NCBI RefSeq assembly: GCF_018873765.1
Contig: NC_057925.1
Span: forward strand, 50,852,010 to 50,916,009
Reading direction: 5' to 3'
From: Telopea speciosissima
Lineage: Eukaryota > Streptophyta > Magnoliopsida > Proteales > Proteaceae
Length of the DNA: 64,000 bases
In this document: in pieces, positions 1 to 11,360 of the stretch
How the letters are laid out: each line of letters starts with the position of its first letter
How positions within the stretch are numbered: the first letter of the stretch is position 1
Notes under the pieces: generated by a model
Database searches by the model: none
The model's input: only the letters and a program-made list of their open reading frames with translations
Told to the model about the DNA's origin: nothing
Made by a program: the position numbers and the translations under genes

Positions 1-2309
1 TATAAATGTATTTGATGCTCAGTTGAGTTCTTGAGCCAAAATGTCTTAGGTTCTTACACACCTGTGGTTTTATATACAGGATCCCACAGGAGCTCCAGTT
101 GTGAAAGAGAAGGAAGCAACAATTCAAGCAAGCCAACTCCCTATTTGCAACAACCAGTTGAGTGGCCACCTGGCTTGCTTGCGTCTAGTCAAGGCAACCC
201 AACGGGGTAGTCCTCTCTCCTTTAGCTCACTGGAGAACAAACTTCCAAATGTACTACCAAGTGTGTTACCTGTATAAGAATGTGTAATACTTGTATAAAA
301 CCCTTTGACCATATCATGGTGTTTTTTTAAGTAAACCACTATGTTCTCAAATCCTTTTGCTCCTGGGTTCATTGGATGATGATCCAGAATAGGATTTCTT
401 GTAGTGTTACCACCGATATATCTTTTTTTCTACTAAAGCTAATTATGTAATTACAACAACATTTTGGTGCCGAGCCCTTTTGTGGTTGTAACTAAGTTCC
501 TTTTATCTTGAAGGGGTAATCTTTGGGTCTAAGGTTGCCCACATTGTGTGTCAACTGCAGCTTTTCCTTTTAAATATCTCACTGTAAACAGTATTTCAGA
601 CCACATCAGTGGCCATTCCAAAGAACCATAACAATAGGATTCACAAAGGTGTGTCACAAGCTAATCCTACAATAATTCCCACCAACAATTTGTGTCATAT
701 GATTCAGAGAATAACATACAGTATTCAAGTTCCTCTTGTGAGATTATCTCTGTGATTACCATACTTGATTGAGATGCATTCTCGAAACGAAGCATCCATT
801 TAAGCCAAGAATTTCACTCCAGATCAAAACTGAGGATTCAGTAGATCCTGTATTAAGCTGCATATCCTCCAGAGAAGATTCAGACGTCCAAAACTATAAG
901 GTGCCACTTACAACTCTACATGATACTATGTTAGGACAGTTATGAAGGCTAGCTGTAGATATAAAAAAATCACCCTATCAACTCAAAGATCAAGCAGGTT
1001 GGAATCAAGATTAAATCAGAACTATAAGAGAGTCGTGTGGACATCCTGTAGTATATGCAATCTGGTTATCTTTGTGAACTATAAGCCTTATATATCTCAA
1101 AAGAAAATTAAGAGATTGAATGTATAAAAGTCCATGAATAGCTCTCAAAGAAATTGGAGATATGGAGATCCACAAGTCAGTTCTGCTCATGAAATCTTAT
1201 TAAACAACTTCGAAGATAAAATGATTCATGTCATCAAGTTCACTGAGCAGAAAATTATCAGAATAAAGTTTCATTCTTGTTGGATTAATTACATTTGATG
1301 TAAAACCCAATTTAATTTGATTAAACTAATTAATACGTTTTCATATTCATGTGCTTATAATTGCTCACTTTTATCTTTACTCGTTCATAACTATGGACAA
1401 ATTCGGACACTCTGTTCTAAAGTTGCCACATTGTATATTTCTCTAATAGGGATTAGTATGGAAGTATAAATGTGGGCACTTAATTGTGTTGAACATTGAT
1501 CCATATGGACAGATTCGGGCACTCTGTCATTTTTTGTAATTAATGATAACTTAAAAGTGATTGTAATCTTTAGGATCACACTACCACATGACACGTTCTT
1601 GACCATTAGATTGTAATCTCATAATTAGACTTTTTCTAGTTAAGTTTAGTTTGGCTCAAACTTGAATTGCACTATAGTTTTTATCAACACAATATTCTCT
1701 TAAAGAAGAGAAAGAGAGAGCTTGAGAGAGAAACAACAGTTTTCTTCTTCCTCAATCTAGGGTTTTTGCCATTGGAGTTGGTGTAATCTATTGGTGTTCG
1801 TGTTCTTATGTTGTATTTCTTTAGAGGTATGTGCCTCTAGTGCATTCTAGGTAACCTATCTATCACAGTGTTGATTCGTTATCACATGTGTTCGTCGAGG
1901 TCCTGTTACCTCAAATTTTTGTTATGTATCTTGTATTGTATCACTTCCATTGCCGCCAACAATTCCAACTTTTGGATAAATAAAACCTTTTGCGAATAAT
2001 TCTTCATTTCAACTTTTGGTTAAATAAAAGACAATACCTCATTAAAAAAAAAAAAAAAGTCAATAGAACTCCTCATTTACACCATGAAGGCAGGTAAAAA
2101 TTTTAAATAATACAATCTACCATTAAAAAAAAGGAGGAAAATTGCTTGTACACCCTCTTGTACTATGGCTGATACTCCCAACTTTTCAAACAATTACTTG
2201 AAGCCCCATGAAAATTAACGGTGTTATTCTGCTATTAGTGGTTGAATGAAAAAGTCCATTTTACCCTTTAGAGTTATTCAACTGAAACTTACGAAGTTAA
2301 AATGACCAA
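1..2309. other. Intergenic, AT-rich, no gene recognised
   Basis: No open frame here resembles a protein I know. The longest frames are short, lack family motifs and look like chance. The stretch around 1680-1960 (purine-rich tract, then a T-rich leader-like run) could be an old LTR end, but no partner copy or primer-binding site is visible. An A-run sits at about 2043-2058. Confidence 0.4.
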
Positions 2310-2790
2310 CTTACCCTTTAACCTCTTCTTCATTTTCTTCCTGTAACCACACCTCTTGCTGCAACCCACCCCACCCCCCCCCCTTGAACTTCACGCCACC
2401 CCCACCGCCATCCTCCTCTCCACCCTTGCCGTTGCCATTGCCATTCCCGCCACCTTTGCCCTGCACTCCCGGCGACCACCGCCAAACCCACCCCTGACCC
2501 CAGCCCACAAGCATGCCATCGCCCAAGCCCCTACGCGCCTTGCCCCTTTGTGCCTCCGCCCCTACACCCCTTGCCCTGTCCACCAACGTCGTGTGATTCA
2601 TGATTTTTCTCCCTCTCTACCCTTGCCCCTGCCATCGCTGCCACCCTTGCCTTGCACTCCTAGTGACCACCGCCAAACCCACCTCAGGCCCCAGCCCATC
2701 CGCATACCATCGTTCAGGGGGTAGGGCCTAGGGGTGGATTGTAGCAGGAAGTGTGGTTGCAGGAAGAAGAAGTAGTTAAGGGTAAAAGGG
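2310..2790. repeat. Foldback element with about 58-bp inverted ends and a C-rich core
   Basis: The left arm (about 2310-2369) and right arm (about 2733-2790) are imperfect reverse complements and both carry the words cttcttc, ccacac and tgctgcaa or tgctacaa. The core is very rich in CCACC and contains an internal direct repeat: about 2420-2525 resembles about 2613-2710, including the shared words gaccaccgccaaacccacc and gccctgcactcc or gccttgcactcc. This composition creates proline-rich frames on both strands that I do not believe are genes. No target duplication was found. It is probably a non-autonomous DNA element. Confidence 0.5.
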
Positions 2791-3126
2791 GTACGTAGTC
2801 CCAGTACGTAAATACGTATGGTGTCACAAATTCTGTTTTAATTAATTAGAAGGTTTAACAGATGATTCCTAGCTTTTATTAATTTATTTAATTTAGTAGG
2901 AGATTTATTTTTATTATTTTAGTAAGAAACTTTATTTAATTAGTAGGAGACAGATAGATAGATAGTTACGTAAGGACGAGATTTCGTTTCCTTAAATAAG
3001 AGTTAATTAGAGTTAGAATGCCTTGTAATTTTTACGAGTTTCTAAAAATTTCTTATATATACCGACTGTGTAAGGGAATCGAAAAGCTTAATTAACAGTC
3101 CAAGTAGGTAGTGGTAGTAGTCTTCA

Positions 3127-5014
3127 ATGGCGGAGGTATATAACTACCAAGGGGAGTTAACTGGTTATGGGGCGTGGGCATGCATCACTGCTGCTTCCTG
3201 TGGTCTATTATTCGGCTACGAAATTGGTATCTCTGCTGCTGCTGGTGTCACCACATCCATGTCTTACTTTCTCGATGACTTCTTCTTCTTCTTCTTCTGT
3301 GTTCGAGGACAGCATGATTCTCAGGTTGTTTACATATTCTCTTTATCTGCAGGCTGCTTTGGTGGCATCGCTCTTCGCTTCCACCGTCACCAGAAAATCT
3401 GGTAGGAGAAGATCAATCTGTATTGGGGTTCTCATCTTTCTCTTGGGAGCGATTATATAAGCAGCGCGGCTGTGAACCTGAGAATGCTTATTGTCGCACG
3501 GATTTTGCTCGGTATTGGACTTGGATTCATCATCCAGGTTTGTTTGTTTGTTTGTTTTTTATATGTCAATTAAAAACTCTAGAGTTAGATGGAACGCGTT
3601 AAATTAAACCCTTTAAGTAACCCAATTTATGACCTATATACTGCAAATGGACGAGCCCCATTAATTAGGTCATTCCTTCTCTTTATTAACTTCAATTCTT
3701 GATGCATTGCAGATGCATGCAGTCGGTGCCACTGTACCTATCAGAGATGGCTCCTTACAATTACCGTAGAGCTATAAACATGTATTTCCAGCTTATGATC
3801 ACTTTGGGCATCATCTTTGCCAATCTCATAAACGGCTTAACATCTTTGACGATCAATGCCAGGTGGGGCTGGCGCTTGAGCTTGGGCAGCGGCGCCACCA
3901 TCCCTGCCGCCGCCATCATAACCATCGGAGCCTACTTCCTCCCTGACACACCCAACTCTCTTATCGAACGTAGCTTGACAAACGAGGCCCATGAGAAGCT
4001 CCAACGCATCCGTGGCAGTAGTGTCTGTGTGGACGAGGAGTTCAAGAAGACCTTGTCACCGCTTGTGATGTGTCAAAACAGGTTCATCACCCTTGGAAGA
4101 GCATTATGATGGAGCGGAAATACAGACCTCACCTCTTCATGTCCATTGCAATTCCTTTTCTACAGCAGCTCACTGGCATCAATGTCATAATCTTCTATGT
4201 TCCCCTCTTGTTTAAGATGCTGGGTTTTGGTGACTTTGCTTCCATCATCTCGTCCCTTATCATTGTCTTTGTTAACTTATCGGTCACCTTACTACTCTAC
4301 CTCTCATTTTCATCCCATAGATTTGGGAGATTTGGTCGGAGAACCCTCTTCTTGGTTGGTGGACTCCAAATGCTTATCTGCCAGGTATATATATATATAT
4401 ATATTTGTTTTTCTTATCGTCTCGTGTCTGAGAATGCAAAATCGATCTAGAATTATATATATCTTATGTGTGTCTGTCTGTATGCGCGTGTGCAGATCAT
4501 AATATATAGGAGTACTAATTAAGAATGCATTTGGAAAAAAAGGTGCGATGGAGGGGCCGGCCCTCGATACGGAGGGGGCGTTCGTCGATCTGTCATTGGG
4601 TACTTGTGTTGCTGTGGTATTGTTGATCTGTCTTTTCGTATCGGGATTTGCGATTTCGTGGGGGCCATTGGGTTGGCTAGTTCCTAGTGAGATCTTACCT
4701 CTTGAGATCCGATCGGCAGTGAGATCTTACCTCTTGAGATCCGATCGGTTGAACAAAGTATCAATGTTGCAGTAAACATGTTGTTCACCTTCTTGATCGG
4801 CCAATTCTTCCTGAAGATGTTGTGTGGCATGGAGTACTATGGTCTATTCTTCTTCTTTGCCGCTTGGAAGCTGATCATGACTGTTTTCATCTATTTTTTT
4901 CTACCCGAGACTGAAGGGATTCCCGTTGAAAAGATGTATCAGGTGTGGACTAGCCACTCGTACTGGAGCAAGTTCATACTAGTTGACACATTCCCTCAAT
5001 TTGGAGATCTGTAA
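3127..5014 (+). pseudogene. STP-type monosaccharide/H+ symporter, broken copy
   Basis: This is a degraded member of the plant sugar transport protein (STP, major facilitator) family, which in intact form imports hexoses with protons at the plasma membrane. It reads from MAEVYNYQG through [11 protein letters not shown], then [102 protein letters not shown] and [14 protein letters not shown], in family order. Introns are at about 3539-3722 and 4385-4495. It is not translatable. There is a frame slip in the ttc-repeat tract near 3280-3300, a stop plus frame change at about 3458-3462, a frame change near 4070, a stop just before 4530 at the start of the last exon, and a 32-bp tandem duplication at 4686-4748. 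The last exon has also lost part of the usual segment after MLICQ. TATATATA near 3053 could be the old core promoter. The family is certain, and function in its present state is unlikely. Confidence 0.88.
4686..4748 (+). repeat. 32-bp tandem duplication inside the STP pseudogene
   Basis: Thirty-one bases starting agtgagatcttacc are repeated exactly with a period of 32 bp: 4686-4716, one extra base, then 4718-4748. Because 32 is not a multiple of three, the frame changes inside the conserved [11 protein letters not shown] loop, and the downstream INVAVNM segment lies in another frame. Confidence 0.95.
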
Positions 5015-5612
5015 CTTTCCTACAGTATCAATTAAAATCATGACATGTGGCACTTTTTAATCCAACGGTCATGAGAGATCCCAAGCTTAGGGTAACCCCA
5101 AACCTAACCTAACCCATTCTCTCTCCTCTCTCATAACATTAAAAATTCTTTTTAGATTATATGCTTTGGGTGATTGTGATGAAACTTGGACTGCTGGTTT
5201 ACATTGATCGACAAGAAAGAAATAAAAGAAAAGAAAGAACAGGGTGATGAAATTAGTTGGGTTATTTGATTTTCTAACCCAAAGACTATAATTTTCTGTG
5301 AAGTTATAAATCGATTGCTTTCTCCTTTGTTTAGATGTCTTGTTCTTAATGTGGGACAAATACTCGTTAGATGCAAGCCTTGTAGCAGAAAACATGGCAT
5401 GACAGTCTAATGGGTGGATCACCACTGATTTTCTTTCTTAATTGCATGCTTACAGTTTTTAATGGTTGAATTACTAAATTATTTCAAGAAAAAAAAACAC
5501 TCCGTTCAGGAGTGTGGCCCCATGACTCTCTCTCTCTCTCATCCCCTTGTTTGGAGGAGGCATAATATGTGGATAGGACTTTTCAAATTACTAAATTTGA
5601 ATACTGATCGAA

Positions 5613-5965
5613 GAGAGCTAAAAGATCGAGCTAGGGGCCGGCTTAAAATGATCACAAGTGAGGTTGTAAAGAATGATATGCATAGTCTGGGCCTTGTACC
5701 GAGTATAACCTCAGATAGAGTCTATTGGAGGGCAAAGATCCACGTTATCGACACCATATAGCTGAGATTTTCCTGAATTACTGGACTATCCTCTTTCCTC
5801 TTACTTACACCTTTCATTTTACATTACTTACCTTGCTTATCCCATGTCTTCTAAGTTTCTCTCACTTTCATTTCCCGTTATGAGGAACGTAGTTTTTCCT
5901 ACTTTGTTTTGAAAGGATCCATGTAACCGACCCCATTTAGTTGGGATACGGCTGAAGGGTTGTTG
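5613..5965 (+). mobile_element. 5'-truncated RTE-type LINE tail with 16-bp target duplication
   Basis: The first part encodes the last residues of an RTE reverse transcriptase protein, with words resembling the family ending (EVVKNDMHSLGL, then DRVYWRAKIHV). A T-rich 3' UTR follows, ending in the RTE signature ccccatttagttgggata and a short ttg repeat. The insertion is bracketed by the direct repeat ttgaatactgatcgaa at 5597-5612 and 5966-5981. The start is truncated, as is usual for target-primed insertion. Confidence 0.85.
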
Positions 5966-6067
5966 TTGAATACTGATCGAAAATTGCCGACGCCATAAAT
6001 AGAGAGAAAAGAGACTTGGTACATGTTGCTGATTTATAGAAGTAGTACAGACTACATATCATAAAAG

Positions 6068-6276
6068 ATGCAGAAATTTAAAACTAAGAAACATCATAAG
6101 TTTCAAAGAATCCAAGAATTGAAGAGATATCAGTTGTCTATCCTCAAGTATGAATCCATGCATGCCACTTAACAGATGCAGAAATTTAAAACTAAGAAAC
6201 ATCTTAAGTTTCAAAGAATTCAAGATTTAAAGAGTTCTCAGTTGTCTATCCTCAAGTATGAATCGATTCAACATTC
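6068..6276 (+). repeat. Two-copy tandem repeat, 108-bp period
   Basis: Copy 1 (6068-6175) and copy 2 (6176 to about 6276) both start atgcagaaatttaaaactaag and share cagttgtctatcctcaag. They differ at a few positions and diverge at the ends. The small frame starting at 6176 is part of this repeat and has no family resemblance. Confidence 0.85.
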
Positions 6277-6622
6277 TATTTTGCCCCCATCTTCTCGAAG
6301 CTTTTTGTTGAATTCCTTTGGCATTTCTATTACCTCCCATTTCTTGAGGGTGATGACGAATCTTAATCCTAAATGATTGCCAATTAACCTCAAGTGGGTT
6401 CACATGAGATATGCTTCATTTTTTTTTGTCAAATGGGTAAGGCTACACTTTATAGCCTTTGAGTCATACGAAGGTAAATCCTCTCTCTATTATTGGATTG
6501 GGCCTTTGACCCTGGCCACCTGGACCTACCTAACATGAATCTGCTTGAGGTCAATTGACAGTCAAGCTAATTCTCATTATCTATTGGGCCCATAATATTG
6601 GATTGGACCATACCCCCTAATT

Positions 6623-7377
6623 AGGGGTGTCAATGGGTCTGGTTCTATCTGGACTATCGGTCCAGTTCTATAACGGTTCCAACCCTAAGGAGTCAGGACC
6701 AGAACCGGATCAATAAGTTAATCAATTCTAAACTTGAGATCTAGGACCATTAATTAACTAATGGGTGAGCCGGTTCTAGTTCCTCAACGGTTTCAAGTAG
6801 TCCAAAATAAAATAAAATATATCCTAACATATAAACAAAGGATGTACCCAGTGCACGAGGCTCGTAACACATGCTACATATATTTAATAATATTATAATA
6901 AAATACTAATTTCAATCACATGAGATATGCTTCAATATTTTTTTTTTTCGCAAATCACAAAATGAGTCTATATTAGTTCTTGTTTCGTATTAATTAATAA
7001 GTAGGAACACCACCACCCTCATAAATTAGAATTATTTTAAGATATGTTCTTAAGTTAGCATTCCCAAATAGACCTTTAAATTTACAATCAAATCTTTGGT
7101 AAAATAGTATATGAGGCAAGTGGTACCAACCAAAATTGAAAAGACTAAAAAAATAAAGGGTTTGACCGTAGCTCTAGTGACCTTAAGTGTTAAGAATTAT
7201 ATATTATATAGGATTAAGATGCGAATTTGTTCCAGTCCATTGGTTCCTAATTGATAAATCCGGAACCAGACCACTAACTTATTGGTACATCCGGAACTAG
7301 ACCAATAAGCTATTAGGTGGGGTTGATTTCAATTCTTAATGGGCCAGTTCCTGATTCCATTCCAAAATTGACACTTA
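6623..7377. mobile_element. Possible non-autonomous hAT-like element
   Basis: The left end begins taggggtgtcaa, and the right end, reversed, begins ttagggtttaagtgtcaa. Both flanks then carry repeated words of the ggttc/ggacc/ccagttc type in opposite orientation. This layout is common in plant hAT-derived non-autonomous elements. A SINE fragment (cagtgcacgaggctc) lies at 6847-6861. I could not define a target duplication, so the ends are approximate. Confidence 0.4.
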
Positions 7378-8665
7378 AACCCTAACTAACGAAAAAAGGA
7401 ATGCTGTTTCTTCAAGGATTTCTAGAAAGAGCCCAAAATAATTTGGAAATAGAATTTGGAAACAACTAATAAGTATTTTAACAAGGGAAGGATTCCTCCC
7501 CCTCTCCCTCTCTAAGCAGCCTTATTAATCTCTCACATGTAGCTAATCTGAGAAGAAGAAGAAGAAGAAGAAAGGGGAGTTTCAAAGTAAGGATATGTAA
7601 GCCTTTAATATTTATACTTCCCATATGTAATGGCATGTTATTATTAAATTGGTGTTTCAATGTCTTTTGAGTGCAATGCGTTTGTTGGCAAATTCTACAT
7701 ATGTTTCTACTTCTCACTGCAATAAGGTTTTCATAAACTATTATATATCTTTGTTTCTATTTATGCTGTCCAATAACTGTACCTTGTTCTTCTTCCCGTT
7801 TGATTTTATTTTATTCTTTCACAAGTTCATCTCCCTTTCTACTACGGATTTGGTTCAATGAGAAGAAGAAGAAGAAGAAGAAGAGAAGAAGAAATAACAA
7901 TTAAAAAAAAATTAAAAAAAATTAAAAAAAAAACCGATTTGTTGAGAAAAGAAAGTTTGCTACGTGTTTGTTAACCAAAGTAGAAGATAATGGAAAGTTG
8001 TTTGAACGAGAGGTTTCCTATTCTGAATAGATTTTTTTCGGTTTCCTGATTCATTGGAAATTGAAGGATATAACGGGTAAGTAGAGTTAAGTAACGTAAG
8101 GAGTTGGGGAATTAATTAGAAATCAGAGTTTCACTCTGTCTCACGCTGTCAAGCACAAATCAAATTTCTCTCTTTCGAAGAAGAAAGAAAAGGAAAAACA
8201 AACCTCTCTAATCCCTAGCCATCCATGGCTATTTCTACTCTGTTTACTTAGATGCGGCGGCAGAAGTAGAAATCGAACTATTGGGTTCTTGCAACAAGCT
8301 TACTCTGCATATCTGAAAACCCTAAAAAAGGATATATATATTCTACTGGAATCCTTCTACTAGAAGGCATCAAAAGCTACCCTTTATACCAAACTTCACA
8401 TTGCCCATCTCACTGTTTACGGATTGGGTTATGATTCCACCATCAACGATTACTAAGCTGGTAAGGGTTGTGCAGTTTTATATTACAAATGACAATTCTT
8501 TGCATTTGGAAGTGAAAATTCTGTTCTTCATTGTGTTTCAATTTGCTAGACGATCGTTTGCTTTGGACTTAATTGGAGGATAACTCTGCATGCTCTGTGA
8601 CTTCTTCAACTGTGCTGAGATTTGGGTGGAAGCTTTGATTTATTGTTCAGAGTACGTAATCCATC
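7378..8665. other. AT-rich spacer with GAA microsatellites; candidate leader exon of the downstream gene
   Basis: Pure GAA/AAG tracts lie at about 7552-7572 and 7861-7885. The part from about 8120 to 8460 (ctctctttcgaagaag, then several short frames) looks like a plant 5' leader and ends in ctaagctg before gtaaggg at 8461, a good splice-donor match. I infer it may be a non-coding first exon for the ubiquitin-like gene at 11361. No protein-coding gene is evident. Confidence 0.35.
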
Positions 8666-8780
8666 TTGGGTAAACCACGTAAATCATTGTGTTTTGTGTG
8701 CATGATTTTTTTTTTTTTTTTTTTGCTTTTCTTTTGAAGTGATTGTTATGCTGAGTTATTAATTCTTAACATATATGATC

Positions 8781-8930
8781 CTGTCTTTGAAGGCGGGTCT
8801 TGGTGCAACAGAGGTTGCTCTATTATGACCAAGTGGTCATAGGGTTGAGTCTGTAAACAGCCTCTCTATGAAAGCAGGGGTAAAACTGCTTACATAATGA
8901 CTCTCTCTAGACCTGCAGTGGTGACCTGTC
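8781..8930 (+). mobile_element. tRNA-derived SINE (Au-like), copy 1
   Basis: It carries the typical order of Au-type SINEs: cttggtgcaac, then gaccaagtggtca, a B-box-like stretch, cctctctatgaaagcaggggtaa and a terminal cagtggtgac. It matches the reverse complement of the copies at 20.1 and 21.3 kb, but is diverged. Confidence 0.75.
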
Positions 8931-9059
8931 CTTTTGTAGCCCACTAAAAGACATTTTGGGTAAACCACGTAAATTGTTGTGTTTTGTGTGCATGAATTTT
9001 TTTTTCCTTTTGAAGTCATTGTTATATTGCGTTATTAATTCTTAACATATATGATCTGT

Positions 9060-9182
9060 CCTTGAGGGCGGTCTTTGGTGCAAACAGTAAGGTTGCTCCA
9101 TTGTGACCAAGTGGTCACGGGTCAAGTTTGGAACAACCTCTCTACGAAAGCAGGGGTAAGACTGGGTACCATATGACTGTTT
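9060..9182 (+). mobile_element. tRNA-derived SINE (Au-like), copy 2, 3'-truncated
   Basis: This is the same element as at 8781, within the second unit of the 290-bp tandem duplication. It includes gaccaagtggtcacgggtc, ctctacgaaagcaggggtaag and ctgggtac, then stops. It was probably copied by the tandem duplication, not inserted separately. Confidence 0.75.
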
Positions 9183-10071
9183 ATTATTTATGGAATTTTT
9201 TTTTTTTAAGCTACAATTTATATTCCCCTTCTCTATATAAATAAAGGAAAAAAACAACTCAAAATAAATAAATAAAATAATAGGATTACCCTGTTTAGCC
9301 GTGATCACTTAAATTGTTGTTCTCTTCATATACTTTCATGCAACGTAAAAAAAAAATTGGATATGTTTGAAGTTTGTATCATCAATTTACCTTTTTTATG
9401 GGTACTTTTCTACTGAAATTTATTTTGGATTCTCTATGCTTTATTTTCATTTTCTCATTTTAAGTTGAATATGAATTTACTCAAGGTATTTAGATCTTGA
9501 AAACTTTGGGGATTTTTTATAATTTTCACAACATAATGTACTTCTAGATATTCTAAATATGTGTGATTTATTTCTCTATAACTCATGGTTCATCTGAATT
9601 CATGGAGACTATAGAGGTTTTATTAGAATCTACTAACAAATTTTTTTTGGTCAAAAAATCTACGAACAATGAAATAAGCCTATAATATACAGAGGTAATT
9701 GATGTAAAAGATAACTATGAGGACCAAAAGCTAAACTTTAGACCAAATACAAACATCAACATATGTAAAACAACAACCTATGATAGAATTAATTTTTCAA
9801 ATTTTATCTTTCCATCATTTAATTGTTTCATTATGATGAGGTTCTCATTATTTTTTTTCCTATCATTTGTAGGTTTGTCATTGATATCTCAGACATTTAA
9901 AGAAGCAAAGTAATGCATAATCTAGAGTACCATTAGTTGCTTCAGTACAAATGCGTTACTTGATATCATAAAACTAGTATGGGTTCTTCACCCCCTTTCT
10001 CTTTTTCCTTCCGTATCTAGTGATGTACATTAATGGATGAAAATTAAACAATAGATAAATAAGATAATTGC
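9183..10071. other. AT-rich spacer, no feature seen
   Basis: The stretch is composed of AT-rich DNA with short T and A runs. No coding exon, tRNA or recognisable transposon end was seen. It probably forms part of the leader intron proposed for the gene at 11361. Confidence 0.35.
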
Positions 10072-10198
10072 AACCAAGTGGTCACAGGTTCGAATCGGGA
10101 AACAGTCTCTCCGCGAAGCGGAGTGTAAGGCTGGGTACATTATGACCCTCCCCCAACCCCACAGTGGCAAGAGCTTTGTGCACTGGGTATGCACATTT
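10072..10198 (+). mobile_element. tRNA-derived SINE (Au-like), 5'-truncated
   Basis: The match starts at caaccaagtggtcacaggttcg (a clear B box) and runs through tctctccgcgaagcgg, ggctgggtacattatgaccc and cagtggcaagagctttgtgc to a T-run. The 5' third of the element is missing. Confidence 0.8.
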
Positions 10199-10806
10199 TT
10201 TCCTTAGTTATTATAATGATTCGTAAAGTAGTGCACATTCTCTGAATGAAAGAATCATAAATCTTGAATTTCTATAGGGTCATAGTTCATAATTCCATAA
10301 CAACTATAGGTTAATTTAATTGCTATCTATTCAATGTATTAGAGAAAAGAAAAAATGCATCTCCTTGTTGACTATAGATGTTTTGTATTGGTGAACTAGA
10401 TTCTATATAGTTTATTCATCTTTATTATATAACAATTAAATTGATCATTGCATGGTAAGTTAAGTTATTGACCATCAAGGCAATTAATGCATTAGGGAAC
10501 ATAAAAGCTTTCTCCTTGTTGGCTATAGATGTTTTGAATTGATGAATTGGATTCAAGAGTTATAAAGCTAAAATTTTACCTTCTTTAAAAACTGGAATAT
10601 GTTTTCGCTTTATTCTTTCCTTTTCACTTAAGATAATGGAAATTTACCCCCCCCCCCCCAAAAAAAGAAAAGATCTTTGAAATTTAGTGATATTCTATTT
10701 ATATGATAAGCTTAAGTATTGAACCTTTTTGGAATATTTATGAAGATATTAGAACCTCATAAAGAAACATGGATCTCACAAACCTAACCAAACATAATTA
10801 GTCTTT

Positions 10807-10972
10807 GGGAAGTAGCTTTCTGTCCGGGATAGTGGCCTACACCAGCACTCCCATGTGTCTATCTCTCTCCTCAAAACAAGGGGGTAGAGATATCTTTTCA
10901 TATGGGGAGGAGAGAGATAGACTCATGGGAATGCTGGCGTAGGCCACACTCCTGGACAGAGTTCTTTTTCCC
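10807..10972. mobile_element. Foldback MITE, about 60-bp arms
   Basis: The arms are near reverse complements. The left arm runs from gggaagtagctttctgtcc through gtggcctacaccagca and ctatctctctcctc. The right arm, read in reverse, starts gggaaaaagaactctgtcc and continues gtggcctacgccagca. The termini resemble those of the foldbacks at 26.3 and 29.1 kb (GGGAAAA). The possible 9-bp flanks match only in part. Confidence 0.7.
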
Positions 10973-11360
10973 TTAATATTTATACCAAATTGGTTTTGAT
11001 GAAAATTACTAATCTAAGGAGCTTTTAGACTTGGTTATTAAAAAAAAAGTAAGAGCTGATGTACTTAATACATCATCATCAATTAGAATTCTGAGCCAAA
11101 ATCACTCTATAAATCTCTTGGTGATTGGTTTTATTTTAATTTAGATAAAGAAAGTGTTACATGTACCAAGGTTTTGTGGACTAAACAGTCATCTTATAGC
11201 ATTAAAATATTATAACAAAAGCCTGTCAAATTAAGAGAACGGGAGGATACATTCAATTTAATCTATTGTGATCAAATAAATCTTTCTATGGATTAATATT
11301 TTTCCTTATTTTTTTCTCTACTTTTGGTTACAGACATAAAAGTTAAATTTTGGACTGCGA

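Larger units (their letters stand above)
8666..9182 (+). repeat. 290-bp tandem duplication carrying a SINE in each unit
   Basis: Unit 1 starts at ttgggtaaaccacgtaaat (8666) and unit 2 at the same word at 8956. Both then share a T-run, a block ending gttattaattcttaacatatatgat, and a SINE. The copies differ by scattered substitutions and in T-run length. Confidence 0.85.
8461..11333 (+). other. Probable 5'-UTR intron of the ubiquitin-like array gene
   Basis: The right boundary is a strong plant acceptor: a long T-rich run from 11300 followed by ttacag ending at 11333, only 27 bases before the ATG at 11361. Plant polyubiquitin genes characteristically carry one intron just upstream of the start codon, which fits. 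The donor at 8461 is an inference. The interval contains SINE copies and a foldback element but no recognisable coding exon. Confidence 0.45.

Noticed and set aside
2311-2724. Proline-rich and glycine-rich frames on both strands
   Set aside because: They come from the CCACC-rich core of a foldback element, overlap on opposite strands, and have no domain.
5087-5425. Minus-strand frames of 82-112 residues downstream of the transporter pseudogene
   Set aside because: There is no recognisable domain, they are AT-rich, and they overlap each other in different frames.
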